From Sphingomonas ginkgonis (GTDB lineage: Bacteria > Pseudomonadota > Alphaproteobacteria > Sphingomonadales > Sphingomonadaceae), in the NCBI RefSeq assembly GCF_003970925.1, contig NZ_RWJF01000001.1, positions 800,501 through 864,500 of the forward strand: a stretch of DNA of 64,000 bases, given 5' to 3'. The notes under the pieces are model-generated. The model was not told the origin of the DNA, made no database searches, and worked only from the letters and a program-made list of their open reading frames with translations. Below, piece by piece: positions 28,474-37,209 of the stretch. Every line of letters starts with the position of its first letter. Within the stretch, counting starts at the first letter, position 1. The position numbers and the translations under genes were made by a program.

Positions 28474-29727
28474 ATGATCCGCTTCGAGCATCGCGCGATC
28501 CCGATCGTCATGGCGGCGGTGACCATCGACGTGATCGGGTTCGGGATCGTCATGCCGGTGCTGCCCAGCCTCATCACCCGGCTCGGCCACATGGACCTGC
28601 CGGCGGCGACGCGCATCTCGGGCTGGATGCTCGCGGTGTTCGCGATCGCGCAGTTCTTCGCCGGGCCGGTGATGGGCAACATCGGCGACCGCTTCGGCCG
28701 TCGCCCGGTGCTGATCGCGGCGATGGTGGCGTTCGGGCTCGACTATCTGCTGATGGCGGCGGCGCCGACGCTCGCCTGGCTGTTCGTCGGGCGCGCGGTC
28801 GCCGGGGTGGCGGGAGCGACGATGGGCCCGGCCGGCGCGGTGATCGCCGACGTGACCCCGCCGGAGAAGCGCGCCGCCAGCTACGGCCTGCTCGGCGCCG
28901 CCTTCGGGATCGGCTTCATCATCGGCCCGGCGCTCGGCGGGTTGGTCGCGCACTGGGGCGTGCGGGCGCCGTTCATCGTCGCCTCCGTGCTCGCCTTCCT
29001 CAACGCGGCGGCGATGATCCTCCTCCTGCCCGAGACGCTCGACGCGGCGCACCGTCGCCCGTTCCGGCTGCGCGAGGCGACGGTGGTCGGCGCGTTCCGC
29101 CCGCTGTTCCATGCCGGCAACGCCACCCCGCTGCTGGTTGCCTGGTTCCTGTGGCAGCTGGGCGGGATCGTCTATCCCGCGGTCTGGTCCTTCTGGTCGA
29201 CGATCCGGCTCGGCTGGAACGCGGCGCAGATCGGCTGGAGCCTGGCGTGGGTCGGCTTCCTCCAGCTCGTCGTCCAGATCTGGGTGACGCCGCGGCTGAT
29301 GCCCCGGCTGCACGAGCGCGGCGCCGCCATCGTCGGCCTCTCCGCCGCCGCGCTGACCCTTTTCGCCTACGCCTTCGTGACCCAGGGCTGGCAGGTCTAC
29401 GCCTTCTTCCTGTTCGGAGCGCTCGGCGCGCTGGCGTGGCCGGCGATGAACGGGATCCTCTCGCAGATGGTCGACTCGACCCGCCAGGGCGCGCTGCAGG
29501 GCGGGCTCGGGGCGATGAACAGCGTCGCCGCCATCTTCGGCCCGCTGATCGCCGCGCAGAGCCTCGCCTGGGGCAGCCGCCGCGGCTTCGACGGCGCCGC
29601 CTTCCTCATCTCGGCCGGGCTGATCGGCGCCTCCGCCCTGATCATCGCGCTCGGCACGCCGCGCCGCGCCGCCGCTCCGGCGAGCGCGGACGGTCCCGGG
29701 TTTGAAGCTGGCGGCGGCAACGGCTAG
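28474..29727 (+). CDS. MFS transporter, TCR/Tet-like drug exporter family
   Basis: 417 aa, twelve membrane spans. Motif A of the major facilitator superfamily is clear (GPVMGNIGDRFGRRPVL), along with IDVIGFGIVMPVLPSLI in span 1 and GRAVAGVAGATMGPAGAVIADVTPPEKRAASYGLLGAAFGIGFIIGPALGG (motif C region), typical of TetA-like 12-span exporters. Substrate unknown. The ATG at 28474 is chosen because the protein then starts close to span 1. Confidence 0.92.
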   Translation: MIRFEHRAIPIVMAAVTIDVIGFGIVMPVLPSLITRLGHMDLPAATRISGWMLAVFAIAQFFAGPVMGNIGDRFGRRPVLIAAMVAFGLDYLLMAAAPTLAWLFVGRAVAGVAGATMGPAGAVIADVTPPEKRAASYGLLGAAFGIGFIIGPALGGLVAHWGVRAPFIVASVLAFLNAAAMILLLPETLDAAHRRPFRLREATVVGAFRPLFHAGNATPLLVAWFLWQLGGIVYPAVWSFWSTIRLGWNAAQIGWSLAWVGFLQLVVQIWVTPRLMPRLHERGAAIVGLSAAALTLFAYAFVTQGWQVYAFFLFGALGALAWPAMNGILSQMVDSTRQGALQGGLGAMNSVAAIFGPLIAAQSLAWGSRRGFDGAAFLISAGLIGASALIIALGTPRRAAAPASADGPGFEAGGGNG

Positions 29728-29737
29728 AGGGCCGCGC

Positions 29738-31045
29738 ATGACCGACGAGAATGACCTGTCCGGCGCGCCCGCCAAGCGCGCGCCCAAGCCGTCGCCGACC
29801 AGCATCGGCAACCACCAGCTGTCCGCCCAGACCCTGATGATGGGCTTTGGCTTCGACCCCTCGCTGTCGGAAGGGTCGCTCAAGCCGCCGATCTTTCTGA
29901 CCTCGACCTTCGTGTTCGAGAGCGCGGCGCACGGGAAGCGCTTCTTCGAGGGGATCACCGGCAAGCGGCCGGGCGGCGCCGAGGGGCTGGTCTATTCCCG
30001 CTTCAACGGCCCCAACCAGGAGATCCTCGAAGGCCGTCTGCGGCTGTGGGAAGAGGCGGAGGAGGCGCTGACCTTCTCGTCGGGCATGTCGGCGATCGCC
30101 ACCCTGCTGCTGACCTACTGCAAGCCGGGAGACGTCATCGTCCACTCGGGCCCGCTCTACGCCGCGACTGAAACCCTGATCGCCAAGATCCTCGGGAAGT
30201 TCGGCGTGTCCTGGTTCGACTTCCCGTCGGGCGCGACGCGCGAGGAGATCGACGCGGTCGTCGCCAAGGCCAAGGAGAAGGGTCGGGTCGCGCTCATCTA
30301 CCTGGAGAGCCCGGCCAACCCGACCAACGCGCTGGTCGACGTCGAGGCGGTCGCCGCCGCCCGCGACGCGGCCTTCAGCGGCGGCGACAAGCCGCCGATC
30401 GCGATCGACAATACCTTCCTCGGCCCGCTCTGGGCGCGGCCGCTCGCGCAGGGCGCCGACATCAGCGTCTACAGCCTCACCAAGTACGCGGGCGGGCACA
30501 GCGATCTCGTCGCCGGCGGGCTGGTCGGCTCGAAGAAGTGGCTCGACCCCATCCGCATGATGCGCAACACGATCGGCACCATCTGCGACCCCAACACCGC
30601 CTGGATGCTGCTGCGCAGCCTCGAGACGCTGGAACTCCGGATGACCCGCGCCGGCGAGAATGCGGTCAAGGTGTGCGAGTATCTGCGCGGCCACGACAAG
30701 GTGGAGAGCGTCGGCTATCTCGGCTTCCTCGAGCCGGGGTCGCGCCAGGCCGACATCTACAATCGCCACTGTAGCGGCGCGGGGTCGACCTTCTCGCTCT
30801 ACCTCAAGGGCGGCGAGAGGGAGGCGTTCGCCTTCCTCGACGCGCTGACGATCGCGCATCTGGCCGTGAGCCTCGGCGGGACCGAGACGCTGGCTAGCGC
30901 GCCGGCGGCGATGACCCATTTGTCGGTGCCCGACGAGCGCAAGCAGGCGCTCGGCATCACCGACAATCTCGTCCGCATCTCGATCGGCGTGGAGAATGCC
31001 GACGACCTGATCGCCGACTTCGAGAATGCGCTGAACGCCGTCTAG
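29738..31045 (+). CDS. Cystathionine gamma-synthase family PLP enzyme
   Basis: 435 aa from the ATG at 29738 (AGAGGG upstream). The Cys/Met-metabolism PLP fold is complete: YSRFNGPNQEILEGRL, FSSGMSAIATLLL, YLESPANPTNALVDV, IDNTFLGPL and the PLP Lys in SVYSLTKYAGGHSDLVAGG. The family includes cystathionine synthases and lyases, O-acylhomoserine sulfhydrylases and methionine gamma-lyase. The extended N-terminus and a six-residue insertion after FVFESAAHGK place it in a less studied branch. It lies only 10 bases after the MFS gene. Confidence 0.9.
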   Translation: MTDENDLSGAPAKRAPKPSPTSIGNHQLSAQTLMMGFGFDPSLSEGSLKPPIFLTSTFVFESAAHGKRFFEGITGKRPGGAEGLVYSRFNGPNQEILEGRLRLWEEAEEALTFSSGMSAIATLLLTYCKPGDVIVHSGPLYAATETLIAKILGKFGVSWFDFPSGATREEIDAVVAKAKEKGRVALIYLESPANPTNALVDVEAVAAARDAAFSGGDKPPIAIDNTFLGPLWARPLAQGADISVYSLTKYAGGHSDLVAGGLVGSKKWLDPIRMMRNTIGTICDPNTAWMLLRSLETLELRMTRAGENAVKVCEYLRGHDKVESVGYLGFLEPGSRQADIYNRHCSGAGSTFSLYLKGGEREAFAFLDALTIAHLAVSLGGTETLASAPAAMTHLSVPDERKQALGITDNLVRISIGVENADDLIADFENALNAV

Positions 31046-31710
31046 CGGCGCCAGTCCTCCACCCGCCACCCGCGCTCCGCCGCCAGTCGGCGCAGCGCGG
31101 CGTGGGGGTTCACCGCGACGGGCTCGTCGGCCCATTCGAACATCGGCGCGTCGCTCGCATGGTCCGAATAGAAGCGGACCTTGCCGGGCGCGACCTGCTT
31201 GCGCGCCAGCCAGCGGTCGACCAGCGTCTTCTTGGACGGGCCGTAGCAATTCTCGCCGTCGATCCGCGCCAGCACCCGCCCGTCGGGCGCCAGCCTGAGC
31301 GCCGTCCCGATCGTGTCGTCGAACCCCAGCCGCCGGGCGATCGCGCCGGCGTAGACCTCGTAGCTGGCGGTGGCGAGCACCAGCCGCTGGCCTTCCGCCT
31401 TGTCCCGCTCGATCTGCCGGCGCGCGCCGGGATTGATGTTGGTCGCCAGCGTATGCTCGGCGAAGGCCTCGACCAGCCGGTTGAACTGCTCGGGCTCGCT
31501 CCGGGCGCCGAGCAGCAGCCGCTGGTTGAGTTCCTTGAGCGCTGGGCGGCTGATAATCCGGGCGGCGTAGAAGAGCATCGCCGTCGCCGCGACCGGGACC
31601 AGCGCGAGCCGCCACGGCGCATTGGTCCGCGCGCCCATCAGCAGGAAGGGCGTGTAGGTCGGAACCCGGGTGACGGTCTTGTCGAGGTCGTAAATGGCGA
31701 GGTCGGTCAT
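31042..31710 (-). CDS. HAD-IB family hydrolase (phosphoserine-phosphatase-like)
   Basis: 222 aa. HAD motif I is AIYDLDKTVTRV (nucleophile Asp8 and Asp10), motif II the Thr/Ser in LVLATASYEVYAGAIARRLGF, and motif III/IV the Lys and Asp in FYSDHASDAPMFEWAD. Members dephosphorylate small phosphomonoesters, including glycerol or inositol phosphates and lipid head groups. It is the last gene of an overlapping trio (ATGA overlaps) with an NTP transferase and a CDP-alcohol-transferase-like membrane protein, so a role in making a polar lipid head group is inferred. Confidence 0.88.
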   Translation of the reverse strand: MTDLAIYDLDKTVTRVPTYTPFLLMGARTNAPWRLALVPVAATAMLFYAARIISRPALKELNQRLLLGARSEPEQFNRLVEAFAEHTLATNINPGARRQIERDKAEGQRLVLATASYEVYAGAIARRLGFDDTIGTALRLAPDGRVLARIDGENCYGPSKKTLVDRWLARKQVAPGKVRFYSDHASDAPMFEWADEPVAVNPHAALRRLAAERGWRVEDWRR

Positions 31711-32471
31711 GAGTCTCCGGCAATCAGGCGCTCGGCGAGCTGGAGGTCGGCCTCCTTGTCCACGTCGACCGCGGCGAGCGGGTCGGCCATCCGCACCGCG
31801 CGGACGGCGATGCCGAGCCGCCGCCCGAGCGCGGCAAGCGTCTGGTCGAGCGTGCGCAGCTTGAGCACCGCGCCGAGCAGCACCGCGGGCCCGAAGGCGA
31901 ACAGCAGCCGCCAGCCCTTCTTGCGGTCCTGCTCGACCGAGCGCCACAGCCGCACCGCGCAGATCACGTCGCGGCTGCCGAGCCAGAAGAGGTTGGCGCC
32001 AGAGTAGCGGCCGCCGCGAAACCCGATCCAGGTCCGCCGGCTGCCGGGCAGGCGAGCGAGGAGGTCCACCTCGGCGACCAGTCCGATGGCAAGGTCGGCG
32101 CTGCTCGCGTCGGCGGCGAACTGCTCGATCATGGCGCTGGTCAGCAGCGCATGGTCGGCGGTGGTGACGAGCAGCGGGAAGCGGGTCTGCGGGTCGGCGC
32201 ACAGCGCCTCGATCGTCGCGGCGATGCTCTCCCGGCTCGGCGCGAAGGCGATGCGCGGGTCGTCCGGCAGCACGGCGGCGATCCGCTCCGGCGCCTGGCT
32301 CAGCACCAGCAGCCGGTCGGTGCCCTCGCACGCCAGCAGCGCGCGCGCCGGCCGCGCCACCATCGGCGCGCCGGCGGCCGGGATCAGCGGCTTCAGGTCC
32401 GTCCCGTGCGCCGAGGCGAACGGATCGGTGCCGGGACGGCTCCCGGCGAGCAGCAGCGCGGTCCAGCTCAT
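31707..32471 (-). CDS. MobA-like NTP transferase (probable sugar/alditol-phosphate cytidylyl- or guanylyltransferase)
   Basis: 254 aa. The GT-A nucleotidyltransferase start TALLLAGSRPGTDPFA is followed by the Lys of DLKPLIPAAGAPMVARPARAL and the metal motif LLVTTADHALLT. RYSGANLFWLGS resembles the product loop of this fold. Such enzymes join CTP or GTP to a phosphorylated alcohol. Placed between a CDP-alcohol-transferase-like gene and a HAD phosphatase, with 4-base overlaps on both sides, it probably activates a head group. The exact substrate cannot be read from the sequence. Confidence 0.85.
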   Translation of the reverse strand: MSWTALLLAGSRPGTDPFASAHGTDLKPLIPAAGAPMVARPARALLACEGTDRLLVLSQAPERIAAVLPDDPRIAFAPSRESIAATIEALCADPQTRFPLLVTTADHALLTSAMIEQFAADASSADLAIGLVAEVDLLARLPGSRRTWIGFRGGRYSGANLFWLGSRDVICAVRLWRSVEQDRKKGWRLLFAFGPAVLLGAVLKLRTLDQTLAALGRRLGIAVRAVRMADPLAAVDVDKEADLQLAERLIAGDS

Positions 32472-33187
32472 GCGCGCCAGGCGATGATCTTGCGGCCGCG
32501 GTCGGCGCGGGCATTGGCCTGGGCAAAGCGGAGCCCATGGACGATCAGGCTGACCAGCGACCAGAAGGCGACCAGCTCGAAGCCGAGGTCCGGCCGCCCC
32601 GCGGCGAGCGCGACGAAAAGGATCAGCAGGTCGATGTTGCGCCCGGCGGCGATCAGCCGGAAGCGGCTGTCGAGCGGGCGCCAGGCGTCGATGCCGACGC
32701 CGTGCCGGCCGCGGAACAGCAGTTCGACCAGCCGGTCCATGCCATAGGCCGCGACGGTGACCCAGAAGAGGCAGGCGAGCAGCACCGGCTCGACCGGCGT
32801 CGCGCTGCCGGCGAGGCCATGGGCCCAGCCCCACCACCACAGCGGCAGGTGAACGACTTCGAGCAGCCAGGGCGCGACGCGGTCGGGCTCGCCGCTGCGC
32901 AGCGTCATCGCGCGACCGAGCCGCTCGAGCAGGGCGAAGAGGAAGGCGGCGATCAGCCCGAACCAGAAGATGCCTGCCCAGAACAGCCCGGCGGCGAGCA
33001 GCGCCAGCAGCGTCGCCGCCGCGGTCACCGCGCCGGGGCCGACCCCGAGCTCGGCCGCATCCTCCGCCAGCCACGCCGCGGGCCGGGCGAGGACATAGCG
33101 GGACAGGGCGTCGGTGAGGTCGGCCTCGTCCGGCGGCTTGCGCAGTCGGCGGAGCCGTCCAGCGAGGGGCGGATCGCCTGCAATCAC
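32468..33187 (-). CDS. Membrane protein related to CDP-alcohol phosphatidyltransferases, catalytic motif degenerate
   Basis: 239 aa, GTG start at 33187. About six hydrophobic spans are visible (TAAATLLALLAAGLFWAGIFWFG, LLACLFWVTVAAYGMDRLVELLF, IDLLILFVALAAG). The stretch VVHLPLWWWGWAHGL and the C-terminal layout resemble one subgroup of CDP-alcohol phosphatidyltransferases. The family signature DGxxAR...G...D...D is not present; the corresponding segment reads RLGRAMTLRSGEPDRVAPWLLE, with Pro and Glu where the last two Asp are expected. It is first in the trio with the NTP transferase and HAD protein. The family call is moderate; catalytic activity is doubtful. Confidence 0.7.
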   Translation of the reverse strand: MIAGDPPLAGRLRRLRKPPDEADLTDALSRYVLARPAAWLAEDAAELGVGPGAVTAAATLLALLAAGLFWAGIFWFGLIAAFLFALLERLGRAMTLRSGEPDRVAPWLLEVVHLPLWWWGWAHGLAGSATPVEPVLLACLFWVTVAAYGMDRLVELLFRGRHGVGIDAWRPLDSRFRLIAAGRNIDLLILFVALAAGRPDLGFELVAFWSLVSLIVHGLRFAQANARADRGRKIIAWRA

Positions 33188-33324
33188 CGGGACAAGGAAG
33201 CCGAACCAGCCATGCGGTGCTCATTAACTTTGGGAAAGACGCTTCGCCAGCGCCCCCGGATAACAATCGGACGCCCTGTCGCCCTTGCCCAGTCGCGACT
33301 TTTCGAGCAAGTCTCGCGGCGCTT

Positions 33325-34416
33325 ATGGCCGGAAACGCGACCGACGATCAGCTGAATCGCTACGCGTGCTCCGGCACGCTGACGATCACGCGCGCCGCGT
33401 CGACTGCCCGCGAGCTCGACGCCATGCAGGATCCGATGACGATCGACCTCAGCGGGGTCGAGCGGATGGACACGGTCGGCGCCTATCTGATCCACCGCGC
33501 GATGCGCGACCGCAACGCCAAGGTGACCGGTGCCTCGCCCGAGATCACCAAGTTGCTCGGTCAGGTCGCCGACGCCGACCATCCGACCCAGGTTCGTCCC
33601 GACGAGCGGCCCGGCCTCATCCGCGTGCTGGAAGAGCTCGGGCTGTGGGTGACGGAGAGCGGCCGGACACTGGTCGGGCTGGTGGGCTTTCTCGGCGCGA
33701 CGCTGATCGGCTTCTTCAACGTGGCCCGTCGGCCCAAGCGCTTCCGCTTCAACGCGGTCATCCAGCGGTTCGACGTGGTCGGCGTCCGGGCGCTCGGAAT
33801 CATCGGGCTGATGAGCTTCCTGATCGGCATCGTGATCGGGCAGCAGGGCGCGGTGCAGCTCCAGCAGTTCGGGGCCGAGGTCTACACGATCAACCTCATC
33901 GGCCGCCTGTCGGCGCGCGAGCTGGGCACGCTGATGACCGCGATCATGGTCGCCGGTCGCTCGGGCAGCGCCTTCGCCGCGCAGATCGGGACCATGAAGA
34001 TCACCGAGGAAGTCGATGCGATGCGGACCATCGGCGTCTCGCCGGTCGAGGCGCTGGTCATCCCGCGGATGATCGCTGCGGTGGTGATGATGCCGCTGCT
34101 CTGCTTCTACGCGATCGTCATGTCGCTCCTCGGCGGCGGCATCTTCTGCTGGGTCTCGCTCGGCATTCCGCCGCTCACCTTCACCCAGCGGCTGCAGGAG
34201 GTCATCCCGATCACCGACCTGTGGGTCGGGCTGATCAAGGCGCCGGTGTTCGGCTTCATCATCGCGCTCGCCGGCTGCTTTCAGGGCATGCTGGTCAAGG
34301 GCAACGCCGAGGAGGTCGGGTCCAAGACCACCGCGGCGGTCGTCCAGTCGATCTTCATGGTCATTGTTCTCGATGCGGTGTTCGCGGTGTTCTTTTCGAC
34401 CGTAGGATGGGGCTGA
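33325..34416 (+). CDS. mlaE: Mla-type lipid transport permease with N-terminal STAS segment (MlaB-MlaE fusion)
   Basis: 363 aa from the ATG at 33325; a GTG at 33217 in frame has no ribosome site. Residues about 10-95 resemble a STAS domain (TLTITRAASTARELDA, MTIDLSGVERMDTVGAYLIHR). From residue 120 on it is the MlaE permease: VVGVRALGIIGLMSFLIGIVIGQQGAVQLQQFGAE, RLSARELGTLMTAIMVAGRSGSAFAAQIGTMKITEEVDAMRTIGVSP, ALVIPRMIAAVVMMPLL. It moves phospholipid between the inner membrane and the MCE protein. First gene of a four-gene operon. Confidence 0.94.
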   Translation: MAGNATDDQLNRYACSGTLTITRAASTARELDAMQDPMTIDLSGVERMDTVGAYLIHRAMRDRNAKVTGASPEITKLLGQVADADHPTQVRPDERPGLIRVLEELGLWVTESGRTLVGLVGFLGATLIGFFNVARRPKRFRFNAVIQRFDVVGVRALGIIGLMSFLIGIVIGQQGAVQLQQFGAEVYTINLIGRLSARELGTLMTAIMVAGRSGSAFAAQIGTMKITEEVDAMRTIGVSPVEALVIPRMIAAVVMMPLLCFYAIVMSLLGGGIFCWVSLGIPPLTFTQRLQEVIPITDLWVGLIKAPVFGFIIALAGCFQGMLVKGNAEEVGSKTTAAVVQSIFMVIVLDAVFAVFFSTVGWG

Positions 34417-35207
34417 TGGGCACGTCCCCGATCCTCGACAATGGCGAGACCCCGATCATCAGTGTTCGCGGCCTAAAAAACAGCTTCGGCGACCAGGTCA
34501 TCCACGAGGGGCTCGACCTCGACGTTCGGCGCGGCGAGATCCTCGGCGTTGTCGGCGGCTCGGGAACCGGCAAGTCGGTGCTGATGCGCTCGGTCATCGG
34601 GCTGCAGAAGCCGACCACGGGCGAAATCGACGTCCTTGGCGAGAACATGATCGATCGCACCGAGGACGAGGCGAAGAACATTCGGCGCCGCTGGGGCATC
34701 CTATTCCAAAACGGCGCGCTGTTCTCGACGCTGACGGTGGCGGAGAATGTCGAGGTGCCGATCCGGGAATATTTCCCGTTCATCCGCCCGCCGCTGCTCG
34801 ACGAGATCGCCAGCTACAAGATTGCGATGACCGGTCTGCCGACCAACGCCGGCCCGAAATATCCGAGCGAATTGTCCGGCGGCATGATCAAACGCGCGGG
34901 GCTCGCCCGGGCCTTGGCGCTCGATCCCGAACTGCTATTCCTCGACGAGCCGACGGCGGGGCTCGACCCGATCGCGGCGCAGGGCTTCGACGAGCTCATC
35001 CTCGGGCTCAAGGAACGGCTCGGGCTTACGGTCTTCCTGATCACTCACGACCTCGACACTCTCTACGCGATCTGCGACCGCGTCGCCGTGATCGCGGACC
35101 AGAAGGTCATCGCGGTCGGAACGATTGAGGAATTGCTCGCTTTGGACCATCCTTGGATCCAGGAATATTTCAACGGGCCGCGCGGTCGCGCTGCCAAGGC
35201 GGCTTAA
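34416..35207 (+). CDS. mlaF: Mla-type ABC transporter ATP-binding protein
   Basis: 263 aa. Walker A is VGGSGTGKSVLMRSVIG, the Q-loop FQNGALFSTLTVAEN, the signature YPSELSGGMIKRAGLARAL, Walker B LLFLDEPTAGLDP and the switch His ITHD. FQNGALF, with Gly-Ala-Leu after the Q, is typical of MlaF/MkL proteins rather than importers. The ATG at 34416 overlaps the mlaE stop by one base; an in-frame ATG at 34407 is possible. Confidence 0.95.
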   Translation: MGTSPILDNGETPIISVRGLKNSFGDQVIHEGLDLDVRRGEILGVVGGSGTGKSVLMRSVIGLQKPTTGEIDVLGENMIDRTEDEAKNIRRRWGILFQNGALFSTLTVAENVEVPIREYFPFIRPPLLDEIASYKIAMTGLPTNAGPKYPSELSGGMIKRAGLARALALDPELLFLDEPTAGLDPIAAQGFDELILGLKERLGLTVFLITHDLDTLYAICDRVAVIADQKVIAVGTIEELLALDHPWIQEYFNGPRGRAAKAA

Positions 35208-35224
35208 GGGGGTAGCGGCAGCCA

Positions 35225-36175
35225 ATGGAAACCCGGTCGAACCATGTCCTGGTCGGCAGTGTCGTGCTCGCCCTGCTGGTCGGCCTGGGCTTGTTCGTGG
35301 TCTGGCTGTCGGGCCTGAACACCGAGAAGCGCAACTGCTTCGACATCTATTTCCCAGCGGTCGGTGGGCTCAACAAGGGCTCGACGGTGAGCTTCTCGGG
35401 CGTACCCGTAGGGCAGATCAAGAAGATCAACCTGCTTCCCGATCGCCCCGAGTTCGTGTGGGTGCGGATCGACGTCGACGCGTCGACCCCGGTTCTCCAG
35501 GGCACCACCGCGCAGATCAAGAGCGTCAGCCTGGCCGGTGCCAACGAGATCCAGCTCGAGGGCGCGGTGCGCGGCGCCAAGCCGCTGACCCAGCTCGGTC
35601 CGCAGGGCTGCCCGGTAATCCCGGCGAGCTCGGGCGGGCTCGGCGCACTGCTCAACTCGGCGCCGGAGCTGCTCGACCGCATCCAGCGGCTGACTGAGCG
35701 ACTGACCGAACTGCTCAGCGACAAGAACCAGAACGCGATTGCCGACATCCTCGAGAATGTCGACAAGACCAGCCGCGTGCTGGCCGACCGTGCCCCGCAG
35801 CTCGGCGACGCGCTGAAGGACGCGCAGGTCGCGGCCCGTAACGCCGGGATCGCGGCGCAGAAGGTTGGCATCCTGACCGACACCACGACCCGCCTCGTCA
35901 ACGAGCAGGGGCGGCCTGCTGCCGAGGACCTGCGGAAGGCGATCGGGTCGGTGCAGAAGGCCGCCGACAATCTCGATTCGGTGATGGCGGATGCGCGGCC
36001 GGGGCTGCAAAGCTTCAGCAAGCAGACGATCCCCGAGGCGAACCGACTAGTCCATGACCTGCGCGACCTCTCGCAATCGCTGCAGGGCTTCAGCCAGCGG
36101 CTCGACCAGGAAGGCATTGGCGGTTCGCTGGGGCCGCAGAAGCTGCCCGACTACAAGCCAGGAAAGTCACGATGA
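35225..36175 (+). CDS. mlaD: MCE/MlaD-family periplasmic lipid-binding protein
   Basis: 316 aa. One N-terminal membrane anchor (HVLVGSVVLALLVGLGLFVVWLSGL) leads into an MCE domain: DIYFPAVGGLNKGSTVSFSGVPVGQIKKINLLPDRPEFVWVRIDVD. A long helical C-terminal part (about residues 150-300) is consistent with a periplasmic coiled-coil or tunnel extension. It collects or delivers phospholipids for the permease. GGGGG precedes the ATG after an 18-base gap from mlaF, and the lipoprotein gene overlaps its stop. Confidence 0.95.
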   Translation: METRSNHVLVGSVVLALLVGLGLFVVWLSGLNTEKRNCFDIYFPAVGGLNKGSTVSFSGVPVGQIKKINLLPDRPEFVWVRIDVDASTPVLQGTTAQIKSVSLAGANEIQLEGAVRGAKPLTQLGPQGCPVIPASSGGLGALLNSAPELLDRIQRLTERLTELLSDKNQNAIADILENVDKTSRVLADRAPQLGDALKDAQVAARNAGIAAQKVGILTDTTTRLVNEQGRPAAEDLRKAIGSVQKAADNLDSVMADARPGLQSFSKQTIPEANRLVHDLRDLSQSLQGFSQRLDQEGIGGSLGPQKLPDYKPGKSR

Positions 36176-36777
36176 GCCGAACCCTCCGCTGGACCTTTGC
36201 CGCCGGCGCCGCGCTTGCCCTGTCCGCGTGCGGCGGGCTGCTCGGCGGCGGGAAGCCGCCGGCGCACCTCTACACACTGAGCCCGGAGGCGACCGCGCCG
36301 ACCGACGTGCAGCGCTCTGCCAGTGCGGGCGAGGCGATCACCGTCAACGTGCCGGTCACCGGGCGCGAGCTGCGTTCCAACCGGGTGCCGGTGCAGGAGG
36401 GGCCGACGTCGATCGCCTATGTGGCCAACATGACGCTGATCGACAGCCCCGACCGGCTGCTCCAGGACCTCATCTCCGAAACTCTGCGGCGGACGACCGG
36501 GCGGGTGGTGATGAACCCGCGGCAGGCGACGTTCGACCCCGGCCTGACGGTCAGCGGCGAGCTCCGCCGGTTCGGCTATGACGCCACTGCGCGGCAGGTC
36601 ATGGTGACCTATGACGCGGCGCTGTCGACCCAGGGCGGCACGCGGGTGGAAACCCGCCGCTTCGAGGCGAGCGCGCCGGCCGATGGCACGGTGACCACGG
36701 TCGCCCCTGCGCTCAACCGCGCGGCCAACCAGGTCGCATCGGACGTCGCGCGCTGGGTGGCCGGCCCGGCCCGCTGA
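36172..36777 (+). CDS. ABC-type transport auxiliary lipoprotein (PqiC/MlaB-associated type)
   Basis: 201 aa. The signal peptide ends in a lipobox (LALSACGG, Cys 20). The mature part matches the auxiliary lipoprotein family: HLYTLSPEA, VNVPVTGRELRSNRVPVQEGPTSIAYVANM, RLLQDLISETLRRTTGRV and a predicted beta-rich C-terminal sheet. Partners of this kind sit in the outer membrane and dock to MCE proteins. The 4-base overlap with mlaD supports this pairing. Confidence 0.9.
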   Translation: MSRTLRWTFAAGAALALSACGGLLGGGKPPAHLYTLSPEATAPTDVQRSASAGEAITVNVPVTGRELRSNRVPVQEGPTSIAYVANMTLIDSPDRLLQDLISETLRRTTGRVVMNPRQATFDPGLTVSGELRRFGYDATARQVMVTYDAALSTQGGTRVETRRFEASAPADGTVTTVAPALNRAANQVASDVARWVAGPAR

Positions 36778-37155
36778 TCAGCAACAGGGATAGTTCCTGA
36801 CCAGGATGGCGTGCATCGCCTGCTTGATGTCGAGCCGCCCGAGCTCGGCCGGCGAGATCGCGTGCAGCCCATCGATCAGCTCGCGCGGCGCGAGCAGCTT
36901 GCGGTTGGCCGGCGGGCAATACTCGAGCGGCCCGTGCTCGCGCACCCGCGCCACGTGCTCGGCATGGAGCTGGTCGCCGGCATTTTCGGCCTCCGCCTGC
37001 AGCAGCTTGAGATCCCGGGACAGAAGCGCCAGCGGGCCTCGCGCGCGCAGCGCGTCCGCTTTCTGCAGGAAGGTGACGGCGGGCATCCACGCCGCCGCGG
37101 CCGGCGCGGCGACCGGGAGCAGGAGGAACGCGAGGACCAGTCTCGAAAAGTGCAT
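36778..37155 (-). CDS. Small secreted protein, paralogue of the next gene
   Basis: 125 aa from the ATG at 37155 (AAGGA at good spacing). Signal peptide LVLAFLLLPVAAPAAAAW. The mature part contains a helical segment (LSRDLKLLQAEAENAGDQLHAEHVARVREH), then YCPPANRKLLAPRELIDGLHAISPAELGRLDIKQAMHAILVRNYPCC. The Cys-Pro-Pro and Tyr-Pro-Cys pair suggests a disulfide. It aligns over its whole length with the gene at 37210-37587. Spacing of helices and Cys recalls Rap1a/Tai-type periplasmic proteins, but I am not sure of that family. Confidence 0.8.
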   Translation of the reverse strand: MHFSRLVLAFLLLPVAAPAAAAWMPAVTFLQKADALRARGPLALLSRDLKLLQAEAENAGDQLHAEHVARVREHGPLEYCPPANRKLLAPRELIDGLHAISPAELGRLDIKQAMHAILVRNYPCC

Positions 37156-37209
37156 GTCGATCCTTTCGGAGCGACGCTGCCAGCGCTCCGCGGACCGGCT
37201 CAAGTGAAC

